Positions 54,644-63,382 of a stretch of 64,000 bases of DNA are shown piece after piece. This DNA comes from Pectinatus frisingensis (lineage in GTDB: Bacteria; Bacillota; Negativicutes; Selenomonadales; Selenomonadaceae): NCBI RefSeq assembly GCF_015732285.1, contig NZ_WIQU01000062.1:50997-114996 (forward strand). Direction: 5' to 3'. Each line of letters starts with the position of its first letter. The first letter of the stretch is position 1. The notes beneath the pieces were generated by a model. It was not told the origin of the DNA and did not search any database. It saw nothing but the letters and a program-made list of their open reading frames with translations. The translations under genes and the position numbers were made by a program.

Positions 54644-54676
54644 GGCTGTCGCATGTTAAAAGTGCGATGGCTTCTT
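54644..54676 (+). terminator. Terminator after rplL (derived from the GGCTGTCGCA repeat)
   Basis: 12-bp stem with several G-U pairs (GGGGCTGTCGCA with TGCGATGGCTTC), then eight T. The left arm repeats the start of the dispersed element seen at 63056 and 17033. Confidence 0.8.
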
Positions 54677-54900
54677 TTTTTTGCAAAAAATTATTTATGT
54701 TATAATTCCTGACAATAATAATTTATAAACATTGTCTAAATCATTTATTTTATAGCTAGTAATGATTTATCAGCATAGAATTTGCTTTAGTTACAAGAAA
54801 CAACATTTATTTAGTGTATTCTACTAACCGGAAAGAGCAATATATAAGAATTAATGTAATATTTTCTGTTGCTGAGAAAATTTTTAGATTATTCACATAT

Positions 54901-54959
54901 TTACAAGACATATTTTTTAATGTTATAGTTTAGTTAATAAATAAAGTTAGTTGCGCAAC
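54901..54959 (+). promoter_or_regulatory. Promoter of the PTS/GRE operon with GTTGCGCAAC palindrome
   Basis: TTACAA 54901-54906, 17-bp spacer, TATAGT 54924-54929. Just downstream of the expected start is a perfect 10-bp palindrome GTTGCGCAAC (54950-54959), a candidate operator for the PRD regulator. The rest of the gap 54677-54900 is AT-rich with no gene seen. Confidence 0.5.
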
Positions 54960-55005
54960 GTTTAAAGGGGGCTGACGTTATTAACAATAAGTTAAGGTGG
55001 GACAA

Positions 55006-57027
55006 ATGAAAAAATTTGATGGTAAAATTTGTATTGTTAAAATACTGCTTTCAAATGTTGGACCGGTATCAATAAATAATTTGGCTCAAATAATAAATAG
55101 AAACCAACGTACTGTCAGAAATTATTTGAAAGAAATACAAAAAGAAAAAAGTGAATTTAATTTAGTAAGCAATAATCAGGGTGTATTTTTAGATATTGAT
55201 GAGAATTTAAAAGAGAAATATTTAAGCTCATATAATCAATTGCCAATAGAGAACAGTTCATCATTGGTTCAGAGGCAAAGGCAGGAATATATATTAAAAG
55301 TATTGTTTCTAGAACGGAATACCTATACTATACAGTTATTTGCTGATGAGTTATTTTGTAGCAAAAGTTGTATTATGCAGGATCTGGTTCAGATCGAAAA
55401 ATGGCTGTCAAACAGAAATATTACATTGTGCAGGCGTCAGAACCAAGGAATATGGCTCAAGGGTGAGGAAAAAGATCTGCGTTTGGGTTTCAAAAAACTA
55501 TTGGATGAGCTTAATTTATTTTATAATACCAGGCAGGAACCACAGCTATCTTGTAAATTGGATCTTGATTATCGTATAAACATAGCTAATTATAAAAGAA
55601 TATGTGCTATTTTAAAAGGAATTGATATTCTTTTTATTCAAAAAATAGTACAGAAAATTGAAAAACAGCTTAATTTTTTATTTACAGAGCAGGCGTTTCA
55701 AAACCTGGTTATTCATTTGGCAATAGCGGTAAAACGTATCAGAGAAAATAAATTCGTCAGGGAATTTTCGCTTTCTCCCAGATTAAAAATGACACCTGAA
55801 TATGCAGCTGCCAGTGGAATGATAATGGCTTTGGGCAGTAAGATGAATTTGAATTTTCCTGTTTCAGAAATAGATTATGCAGCAGTCCACATTTTAGGTT
55901 CGAAAATTCAGATCAATGATGATAAAAATACAATAGACTCATTTTTATCCAATTATGATGAATCAGAAATAAATCTTGCAGAGGCAATACTTTCTATATC
56001 GTCTAAAATACTTCAAACAGAATTAGCTGGTGATAAGCAGCTTTTTATGCAGCTTATTCAGCATTTACGTCCTACGATTATAAGAATGAAACAAGGACTG
56101 AGTCTTATTAATCCACTTTTGCTGCAGATAAAACGAGAGTATCCTGCGATTTATGCCGCGGCATGGGCATGCAATGATGTTTTTGAAAACATTGTAGGAG
56201 TACCTCTTAATGAAAATGAAGCGGCCTATATAGCAATGCATCTGATAGCAGGCATATCTAAATATAAGCCTAAGTATAAAGCAGTTGTTGTATGTGCCAG
56301 TGGTATAGGTACATCACAGTTTATCACTAATAGATTAGAACAAAATTTTCCTGATATGGAGATAGTTATGACGCTGCCATACACTGATTTGACTGATAAA
56401 ATCAGAGAACAGGCAGATGTTATAATTTCAACCATAAAAATATTGCAGGGAGAAAATATTGTTTATATTTCTGTGTTGTTAACTGAGACAGATAAAGAAA
56501 ATATTAATCAGGTTTTGCGAAAAGTGAGAGTAAAAAAAGAAAACAGGATAGTACCGATTAAGGAAGATAATATGACACTTAATGTACCTTTGAATGTTTT
56601 TGACTATAAATATTGTTATGTAGATGAAGAAATATTATCATTTGAACAAATAATAATAAAGTATGGCAGTATTATGGAAAAAAACGGTTTTGTTAAAAAC
56701 GGTTTTACACAAGATGTTATAAAGCGTGAAAATATAAGTTCAACTTATATTGGCTGTGGTATTGCAATTCCACATGCAAAGTCGTCTTTTGTAAATAAAT
56801 CAAAAATTGCTTTTATACGTCTAAAGAATCCTGTTCAGCATCGTTCAAATCATGTGCATATAATATTGCTATTATGCTTGTCTTTTGCAAAAACTGGTAA
56901 TGCGGTACAATTTTTTAAAAATTTTTATTCAATATTATCTGATAAAAATAGAGTTGCTATATTGCATAACGAAATAGATAAGAAAAAAATCGTAAACATT
57001 TTAAATAATGGAGATATAAATGAATAA
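55006..57027 (+). CDS. PTS-controlled transcriptional regulator (HTH-PRD-PRD-EIIB-EIIA, MtlR/FrvR type)
   Basis: A 673-residue modular activator. In order: N-terminal winged HTH (ISINNLAQIINRNQRTVRNYL-like), a linker, two PRD domains (about 190-290 and 310-410, with His residues such as those in FQNLVIHLAIAVKR and AAYIAMHLIAG), a GatB-like EIIB domain (VVVCASGIGTSQF, phosphorylatable Cys) and a fructose-type EIIA (GCGIAIPHAKSSF, His). Such proteins sense flux through their own PTS by phosphorylation. It overlaps the EIIA gene by 8 nt and heads the operon, so it almost surely controls it. The start at 55006 is set by AAGGTGG. Confidence 0.9.
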   Translation: MKKFDGKICIVKILLSNVGPVSINNLAQIINRNQRTVRNYLKEIQKEKSEFNLVSNNQGVFLDIDENLKEKYLSSYNQLPIENSSSLVQRQRQEYILKVLFLERNTYTIQLFADELFCSKSCIMQDLVQIEKWLSNRNITLCRRQNQGIWLKGEEKDLRLGFKKLLDELNLFYNTRQEPQLSCKLDLDYRINIANYKRICAILKGIDILFIQKIVQKIEKQLNFLFTEQAFQNLVIHLAIAVKRIRENKFVREFSLSPRLKMTPEYAAASGMIMALGSKMNLNFPVSEIDYAAVHILGSKIQINDDKNTIDSFLSNYDESEINLAEAILSISSKILQTELAGDKQLFMQLIQHLRPTIIRMKQGLSLINPLLLQIKREYPAIYAAAWACNDVFENIVGVPLNENEAAYIAMHLIAGISKYKPKYKAVVVCASGIGTSQFITNRLEQNFPDMEIVMTLPYTDLTDKIREQADVIISTIKILQGENIVYISVLLTETDKENINQVLRKVRVKKENRIVPIKEDNMTLNVPLNVFDYKYCYVDEEILSFEQIIIKYGSIMEKNGFVKNGFTQDVIKRENISSTYIGCGIAIPHAKSSFVNKSKIAFIRLKNPVQHRSNHVHIILLLCLSFAKTGNAVQFFKNFYSILSDKNRVAILHNEIDKKKIVNILNNGDINE

Positions 57028-57460
57028 TTTGATTACAGATAAAATGATAATATTAGACCAATCTTTGAAAACAAAGGATGAAGTCATTCGTACTTTAGCG
57101 CAAAAAATAAATAATGTTGGAAGATTAAATGATATTTGTAAATATATTGAAGCAGTAAAGAAAAGAGAAGCAGATTTTCCTACATCAATGGGGTTTTGTG
57201 TAGCTATACCGCATGGTAAATCGGATGCAGTCAAAACATCGTCATTAGCATTCTTGAGACTGAATGAAATGGTAAAATGGTCCGAAGAAGAGAAGGTAAA
57301 GTATATTTTTATGATAGCTGTTCCCAGTGAAAATAGTGACGATGAACATCTCAAGATTTTGGCAGCACTTTCGCGGCATCTTATGCATGAAGATTTTAGA
57401 AAAAAATTAATGACTATACAAAATGCGCATGAACTTGTGGATATTATAGAAAATATGTAA
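57020..57460 (+). CDS. PTS EIIA component, fructose/mannitol family
   Basis: A 146-residue phosphocarrier. The active His65 lies in CVAIPHGKSDAVK. Accepts phosphate from HPr and passes it to the EIIB encoded at 58569. Usual domain length; no fusion. Confidence 0.92.
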   Translation: MNNLITDKMIILDQSLKTKDEVIRTLAQKINNVGRLNDICKYIEAVKKREADFPTSMGFCVAIPHGKSDAVKTSSLAFLRLNEMVKWSEEEKVKYIFMIAVPSENSDDEHLKILAALSRHLMHEDFRKKLMTIQNAHELVDIIENM

Positions 57461-57473
57461 TGGAGAGATATAA

Positions 57474-58535
57474 ATGAATGAATTTATCAATATATTTAAA
57501 AATTTAAGGGAACATTTGATGAATGGTGTATCCTATATGATACCTGTAGTTGTAGCAGGAGGAGTATTGATGGCTGTTGCACTTATAATGTATGGACAGG
57601 CAGGTGTTCCGGAAAAAGGATTGGCCGCAGACATATGGAAAATAGGTGTGACAGGAATTGGGCTTATGGTACCGGTATTATCTGCATATATTGCAGCATC
57701 AATAGCTGATAGAGCGGGTATTGCCCCGGGACTGATAAGTGGACTTGTAGCTTCAAATATCGGTGCTGGTTTCCTGGGGGGATTGGTCTCCGGGATAATT
57801 GCCGGTGTAGTATGCTATTATTTAAAAAAAATACCACTTCATCCCTATGTTCGGTCATTGGGTCCGATAATTATTATTCCTATATTGGGAACATTAATTA
57901 CATCAGGTATATTATTATGGGGGATAGGCACATATGTTGCAATAGCGATGAGTGCCGCTAATCAATTCCTGACATCAATGACAGATGCCAACAAGATTAT
58001 TTTGGGACTTATTGTCGGTGCTATGATTGCTTTTGATATGGGTGGACCGATAAATAAGGTGGCATATAGTTTGATGGTTGCTACTGTGGGATCAGGAATA
58101 TTTTCTTATGCCGGTCCTTGTGCTGTAGCTATAATGATACCACCGATGGCTATGGCTATAGCTTCATTTATTATGCCTAAAAAGTATTCGGAAGAAGAAA
58201 GAGATGCGGGTAAAAGTGCATTTTTTATGAGCCTTGTTGGTATTACTGAGGGAGCAATTCCATTTGCAGCAAATGATCCTATTAGAGTTATTCCATCCTT
58301 GATGATAGGAACCTCTATTGGCTGCGCAGCGGCATACATTTTTAATGTGCAGACACATGTAGCCTGGGGTGGATTTATTGCTCTGCCGGTTACTGAAAAC
58401 ATAGGCGGCTTTATAATATCTGTCTTGATCGGATCTATTATAGGAGCTATACTGGTAAACTTTTTGAAGAAAAGTTATGTGAATAAAAAAACGGACACTG
58501 ATGACACTGATGTGGACATTTTGTTTGAAGATTGA
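57474..58535 (+). CDS. PTS EIIC component, fructose family (FrwC-like)
   Basis: A 353-residue membrane channel with about nine helices, including the family loop FMSLVGITEGAIPFAANDP. Separate EIIA, EIIB and EIIC genes with a glycyl radical enzyme downstream recall the E. coli frw/pflD locus. Substrate is not fructose by necessity; with the GRE context a 1,5-anhydrohexitol is the best guess. Confidence 0.92.
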   Translation: MNEFINIFKNLREHLMNGVSYMIPVVVAGGVLMAVALIMYGQAGVPEKGLAADIWKIGVTGIGLMVPVLSAYIAASIADRAGIAPGLISGLVASNIGAGFLGGLVSGIIAGVVCYYLKKIPLHPYVRSLGPIIIIPILGTLITSGILLWGIGTYVAIAMSAANQFLTSMTDANKIILGLIVGAMIAFDMGGPINKVAYSLMVATVGSGIFSYAGPCAVAIMIPPMAMAIASFIMPKKYSEEERDAGKSAFFMSLVGITEGAIPFAANDPIRVIPSLMIGTSIGCAAAYIFNVQTHVAWGGFIALPVTENIGGFIISVLIGSIIGAILVNFLKKSYVNKKTDTDDTDVDILFED

Positions 58536-58568
58536 TAATATGGCCTTAAAGGGGAGAGAAAATAAATT

Positions 58569-58883
58569 ATGAATATATTAGCAGTGACGGCATGTCCATC
58601 GGGTGTGGCACATACGTATATGGCAGCTGAAGCATTGAAAAAAGCTGCAGAAGAAAGACATCATATAATAAAGGTTGAAACGCAGGGGTCAATAGGTATT
58701 GAGAATGCGATAACAGAAAATGATGTGAAATGTGCAGATGTTATAATATTGACCAAGGATATGCCAATAAAAAATGAAGCACGGTTTAAAAACCATTTGG
58801 TAGTGCGTGTAGCTATCAGCGATGCGGTTAAGAAAGCAGCCGCTATAATTATAAAGGTAGAAAAACATTTAGAAAATAAATAA
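58569..58883 (+). CDS. PTS EIIB component, fructose family
   Basis: A 104-residue EIIB. Cys9 in ITACPSGVAHTYMAAEAL-type motif (here LAVTACPSGVAHTYMAAEAL) is the phosphorylation site. Located between EIIC and the glycyl radical enzyme. Confidence 0.93.
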   Translation: MNILAVTACPSGVAHTYMAAEALKKAAEERHHIIKVETQGSIGIENAITENDVKCADVIILTKDMPIKNEARFKNHLVVRVAISDAVKKAAAIIIKVEKHLENK

Positions 58884-59001
58884 TGATGGTTTAAAATAAT
58901 AAAAGACATTAAAAAAAATATTATTGTTTATTATTAGTTATTGAAATAGGTAAATAATAAATATATAATAATAATAAATAATAGAAAAGGAGGGGCAGAT
59001 T

Positions 59002-61365
59002 GTGGATTTAAAATTACTGAAAATGTCAGACAGGATAGAAACACTTAGAAATAAAATGTTGTCACAAAAACGTTATATGTCTATAGAGCAAGCTCTTATT
59101 ACAACAGATATTTATAAAAAGAATGATAATAAGCCTGTGATTATAAAAAGAGCGTTGGCATTAAAAGCAGCTTTAGAGAACATAGAAATAGCTGTTGAAC
59201 CGGAAGAATTGATAGTCGGTAATAGGACTAAAGGAGTGCGCTTTGGTGTTGTATCGCCGGAAAGCGGCGGGTCATGGGTGGACAAAGAGCTGGAAACATT
59301 GCCGACAAGGCCTCAGGATAGGTTTAATGTCAGGGATGAAGACATAAAAATCTATCGTGAAACGATTAAACCATATTGGCATGGTAAATCACTTGAAGAT
59401 GTGTTAGCAGAAAAATTTGGCAGCGAATTTTCGGCGATAAGTAAAGTGGCTAAGATAAATCAAACTGATCATTCTCAGGGACATATTTGTCCTGACTGTA
59501 CACTTTGGTTGGAAAAAGGACCTGATGGTATAAAAAAAGAAGCACAGAAAATGCTTGACAAAAAAGGCATGAATCGAAAACAGCAGGATTTTTATCAGGC
59601 TGTTGTTTTAACTATGATCGGTGCACAGAATTTTATACGTCGATACAGTGTCCTTTTAAAACAAACAGCAAAGATAAATGGTGATTTCAATCCAGCTTTA
59701 GAGAAAGCAGCTAATGTTTGCAGCAATGTTGCTGAACGGCAGCCTCAGTCATTCTATGAAGCAGTCCAGTCATTATGGTTTTTATTTGTTATATTGCAGA
59801 TGGAGTCCAATGCTTCTTCATTTTCACCTGGACGTATGGATAGATATATGTATCCATTTTACAAGAAAGATATTGAGAATAATGTGATAACCAATAATGA
59901 AGCGCTGGAAATAATAGAATGTCTATGGTTAAAATTCAATCAGATAGTATATATGCGCAATGAGCAAAGTGCTAAATATTTTGCAGGATTTCCTATTGGT
60001 TTCAATATAGCTGTCGGAGGAGTCGATGAAAATGGAAAAGCGACAGAAAATGAATTGTCATACTTATTTTTGAGAGCGCAGGAAGATCTTGGACTGCCGC
60101 AGCCAAATTTATCAGTCCGTTTAAGCAAGGGAATATCGGAAAACTTGCTGGAATATGCTGTCAGGGTAGTAGCAAAAGGAAGTGGAATGCCTCAGTTTTT
60201 TAATGATGAAGCAGTAATAGGTACAATGATAAATGATTTGGGAATAGAAAAACAGGATGCGCTTGATTATGCTATCGTGGGCTGTGTGGAATTGACGACT
60301 CAGGGGAATAATCTGGGCTGGAGCGACGCGGCCATGTTTAATCTGAACAAAGCTCTGGAACTGGCAATGAATCACGGCAGGTGCTTATTGACAGGCAGGC
60401 AGATAGGACCTGATTTGGGCGGTCTTGATACGTATACTTCATATGAAGCACTGGAACATGCATTTGCTGGACAGATCGATTATTTTACTGAAAAAATGAT
60501 AAAAGCATGTGAAAAGGTAGAACAAGGGCATATTGATTTACTGCCATCACCGTTTTTGTCCGCTGTGATTGACAATTGTCTCCAAAAAGGAATTGATGTT
60601 ACAGCAGGCGGTGCAAAATATAATTTGTCAGGTATACAGATGATACAGGCAGCCAATGTGGCTGACAGTCTGGCAGCCGTATGGCAGCTGATATATACGG
60701 AAAAGCGCATAAATGGCAGTGATATGCTCAAAGCTTTGCAGAATAATTTTGTTGGTTTTGAAATAATAAAAGCAATGGCAGAGAATAAAGTACCTAAATA
60801 TGGTAATGATGTCGAATGGGTGGATAATATAGCCGTCAAATGGGCACATTATTTTAAAGATAAACTTACGCATTATAAAAATTACCGCGGCGGCTTATAC
60901 CATACAGGTATGTACACTGTGTCGGCACATGTGCCGATGGGGGAAAATGTTGGCGCTTCACCGGATGGACGGCTGGCATATCAGCCTTTAGCTGATGGCG
61001 GTATGTCACCGGTATATGGACGTGACGAAAATGGACCAACGGCTGTTTTGCAATCGGTGGGCAGATTGGATAATGTACTTACATCTAATGGTGGTTTATT
61101 GAATATGAAATTTCTGCCGGAGTTTTTTGCGACACAAGAAGGAATAAAAAAATTTGCAATGTTTTTGCGAACATTTGTTGATTTGAGGATTCCCCATGTG
61201 CAGTTTAATGTGTTACATCGTGAAGATCTGCTTGAAGCTAAAAGAAATCCGGAAAAATATCGCAGCTTGACTGTTCGTGTCGCAGGATATACGGCTTATT
61301 TCACAGAATTGGATGGGAAATTGCAGGATGAAATAATCGCCAGAACAGAATATGGCGCAGTATGA
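59002..61365 (+). CDS. Glycyl radical enzyme, PflD/YbiW-like (candidate 1,5-anhydrohexitol-6-phosphate lyase)
   Basis: A 787-residue GRE. The thiyl-radical Cys428 and Glu430 lie in IVGCVELTTQGNN, and the radical Gly762 in TVRVAGYTAYF near the C-terminus. GCVE rules out true pyruvate formate-lyase (which has Cys-Cys), and the family includes glycerol and choline lyases. GTG start after AAGGAGGGG at good spacing. The operon context (fructose-type PTS, activase, Fsa-type aldolase) equals that of E. coli PflD/YbiW, reported to open the ring of 1,5-anhydromannitol/anhydroglucitol 6-phosphate to 1-deoxy-fructose 6-phosphate. I infer the same here; glycerol or diol dehydratase activity is the alternative. 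Oxygen-sensitive; needs the next gene. Confidence 0.9.
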   Translation: MDLKLLKMSDRIETLRNKMLSQKRYMSIEQALITTDIYKKNDNKPVIIKRALALKAALENIEIAVEPEELIVGNRTKGVRFGVVSPESGGSWVDKELETLPTRPQDRFNVRDEDIKIYRETIKPYWHGKSLEDVLAEKFGSEFSAISKVAKINQTDHSQGHICPDCTLWLEKGPDGIKKEAQKMLDKKGMNRKQQDFYQAVVLTMIGAQNFIRRYSVLLKQTAKINGDFNPALEKAANVCSNVAERQPQSFYEAVQSLWFLFVILQMESNASSFSPGRMDRYMYPFYKKDIENNVITNNEALEIIECLWLKFNQIVYMRNEQSAKYFAGFPIGFNIAVGGVDENGKATENELSYLFLRAQEDLGLPQPNLSVRLSKGISENLLEYAVRVVAKGSGMPQFFNDEAVIGTMINDLGIEKQDALDYAIVGCVELTTQGNNLGWSDAAMFNLNKALELAMNHGRCLLTGRQIGPDLGGLDTYTSYEALEHAFAGQIDYFTEKMIKACEKVEQGHIDLLPSPFLSAVIDNCLQKGIDVTAGGAKYNLSGIQMIQAANVADSLAAVWQLIYTEKRINGSDMLKALQNNFVGFEIIKAMAENKVPKYGNDVEWVDNIAVKWAHYFKDKLTHYKNYRGGLYHTGMYTVSAHVPMGENVGASPDGRLAYQPLADGGMSPVYGRDENGPTAVLQSVGRLDNVLTSNGGLLNMKFLPEFFATQEGIKKFAMFLRTFVDLRIPHVQFNVLHREDLLEAKRNPEKYRSLTVRVAGYTAYFTELDGKLQDEIIARTEYGAV

Positions 61366-62270
61366 AAAATAAAGCATTGATTTTTGATATAAGGCGGTTT
61401 TCAACACATGATGGGATAGGCATCAGGACAACCGTATTTTTTAAGGGTTGTCCGCTGCACTGTGTATGGTGTCAGAATCCGGAGGGGATAGCACCGCAGA
61501 CTAAGCTGGTATATTTTGCCAATTCTTGTATATTATGCGGTTGCTGTACACAAATAAAAGACGGTGCTGTCCATATTGAAAATGATAAACTTATATTAGA
61601 TAGTTCAAGGGTAAAAAATACCGGTGATTACGAGTATATTTGTCCGTCAGGTGCATTGCGCATGGACAGCAAATGGTATGAGCCGGATGAACTGACAGAA
61701 ATATTAAAGAGAGATATGCCGTTTTTTAAACATGGCGGTGGTGTAACTTTTTCAGGTGGGGAGCCGTTTTATCAGGCTAAATTTACTATTAGTATACTGA
61801 AACGGCTCAAAAAAATTAAGATCAATACGGCAGTAGAAAGTTCCTTGTTTACTGACAGTAAAACAATAAAAGCAGCACTGCCATTTATTGACACACTGTT
61901 TGCTGATTTTAAGATATATAATGATACACAGCATAAAAATTTTACTGGTGTATCAAATAAAATTATAAGGGAAAATATAAAAATGGTGCTGCAATCATTA
62001 TACCGTGACAATGTCGTTATCAGGACGCCTCTTATACCTATGCACACAGCAAATGCTGATAATCTGAGAAAAATAGCAAAAGAAATAAGTGAATGGTATC
62101 CTGGTGTGCGTTATGAGTTGCTAAATTATAATCCTCTTGCTAAGGCCAAGTATGATCATATGGATTATGACTATTGCTTTGCAGACAATCCACCGCTTTA
62201 TACAAAGCAGCAAATGGAAGATTTTTATAAGATAATAGAAGATGCCGGTATTGTTAATGTTATTAAGTAA
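61362..62270 (+). CDS. Glycyl radical enzyme activase (radical SAM, PflC-like)
   Basis: A 302-residue activating enzyme that abstracts H from the GRE Gly using SAM. The radical SAM motif is FFKGCPLHCVWCQNPEG (C-x3-C-x2-C), with an extra Fe-S insert (CILCGCC and ICPSGAL) marking the group activating non-PFL GREs, and VTFSGGEPFYQ as the SAM-binding GGEP. It overlaps the GRE stop by 4 nt (ATGA), coupling expression. Confidence 0.93.
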   Translation: MKNKALIFDIRRFSTHDGIGIRTTVFFKGCPLHCVWCQNPEGIAPQTKLVYFANSCILCGCCTQIKDGAVHIENDKLILDSSRVKNTGDYEYICPSGALRMDSKWYEPDELTEILKRDMPFFKHGGGVTFSGGEPFYQAKFTISILKRLKKIKINTAVESSLFTDSKTIKAALPFIDTLFADFKIYNDTQHKNFTGVSNKIIRENIKMVLQSLYRDNVVIRTPLIPMHTANADNLRKIAKEISEWYPGVRYELLNYNPLAKAKYDHMDYDYCFADNPPLYTKQQMEDFYKIIEDAGIVNVIK

Positions 62271-62357
62271 ATTAAGGAGTATGGATTGCTTTAATGAAGA
62301 AAAGAATTCATTATAATATTGTCTGGAAATTTATCAATAAGAGGAGAGTCTGTTTCG

Positions 62358-63038
62358 ATGAAATATTTGATTGATACCGCTAATTTGGAAATGATTAAAA
62401 AATGCAATGATTTGCTGCCAATTGCTGGTGTTACCAGCAATCCCAGTATTATAAAGAAAGAAGGCAAAATTGATTTTTTTGCACATCTGAATAAAATACG
62501 TCAAATCATTGGTACCGATAAAACACTGCATGTTCAAATACTGGCTGAAGACAGCAGTAATATATTGAGGGAAGCACATGTTATACTGGAAAATATTGAT
62601 AAAAATGTGTTCATAAAAGTACCAACTACACTACAGGGACTTAAAGCTATGAAACTGCTGAAAAAAGAAAATGTCGGCGTGACAGCAACAGCTATTTATA
62701 CTAAGACACAGGGATTTATGGCAATGGAAGCGGGTGCAGATTACATAGCACCATATTTTAATCGCATGGAAAATCTTGATATTGATGCAGCAGATACTAT
62801 TGCTGTTTTTGCTGATATGATTGCGGCATATGGTTATCAAACAAAGATTTTGGCAGCAAGCTTTAAAAATATTGCTCAGGTCAATACTGCCCTTAAATGT
62901 GGAGCGCAGACAATCACCGTGGCACCTGATGTTTTAATGGCAGCGTTTGCCGTACCATCAATAAAAAAAGCGGTTGATGATTTTGCTGCTGATTGGAAAC
63001 AAACATTCGGTGATGTTTCTATTTGTGATTTGAAATAG
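62358..63038 (+). CDS. fsa: Fructose-6-phosphate aldolase-type transaldolase (FsaA/FsaB-like)
   Basis: A 226-residue TIM-barrel class I aldolase: MKYLIDTANLEMIKK start, VTSNPSIIKKEG, Schiff-base Lys in FIKVPTT, VTATAIYTKTQGFMA, FNRMENLDIDA. Cleaves fructose 6-phosphate or 1-deoxy-fructose 6-phosphate; in the anhydroglycolysis scheme it yields glyceraldehyde 3-phosphate and hydroxyacetone. GAGGAGAG precedes the ATG at 62358; the longer frame (62319) is not supported. No GldA-type dehydrogenase is seen before the window ends. Confidence 0.92.
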   Translation: MKYLIDTANLEMIKKCNDLLPIAGVTSNPSIIKKEGKIDFFAHLNKIRQIIGTDKTLHVQILAEDSSNILREAHVILENIDKNVFIKVPTTLQGLKAMKLLKKENVGVTATAIYTKTQGFMAMEAGADYIAPYFNRMENLDIDAADTIAVFADMIAAYGYQTKILAASFKNIAQVNTALKCGAQTITVAPDVLMAAFAVPSIKKAVDDFAADWKQTFGDVSICDLK

Positions 63039-63050
63039 TATTACACTAAA

Positions 63051-63197
63051 AAAGAGAGGCTGTCGCATGAACGGCATTGACTTCATAAAGGTGCAACCTA
63101 TCTCAGCTATGTGGTTTCCCACCATTCTAAGAGCGGGAAAAGAGAGAAAAATATTGCATACTTATGAGCAAATATGGTCACGTGCGGCAGCCTCTTT
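63051..63197. repeat. ~147-bp element with terminal inverted repeats (MITE-like or terminator-like)
   Basis: Outer arms (63051-63067 and 63183-63197) share ~13 nt of inverted repeat AGAGGCTG(T/C)CGCA. The inner part near 63059-63100 repeats at 17033. Not coding. It follows the fsa stop, so it may also end the PTS/GRE transcript; the right arm is followed by TTTATG. Confidence 0.6.
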
Positions 63198-63334
63198 ATG
63201 AGATTAAAACAGTAACACCATAAAATAAACGTAATAAACATGCTATGACTGAAAAAAATATCAGGAGAAATATAATCAGCGATGACCGTGTGAGACTGTA
63301 ACTAATTATGTGTAAATAGAATAAATGAACTATT

Positions 63335-63374
63335 CCTCCTGGATTGATGTTAGAATAAATATTAATTCAGGAGG
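63335..63374 (+). promoter_or_regulatory. Hairpin sequestering the transposase ribosome site
   Basis: 12-bp stem (63335-63346 with 63363-63374, two G-U pairs, 16-nt loop). The 3' arm contains the whole AGGAGG Shine-Dalgarno (63369-63374), 8 nt before the transposase ATG. In a read-through transcript this would block translation. Confidence 0.7.
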
Positions 63375-63382
63375 ATTTTATT

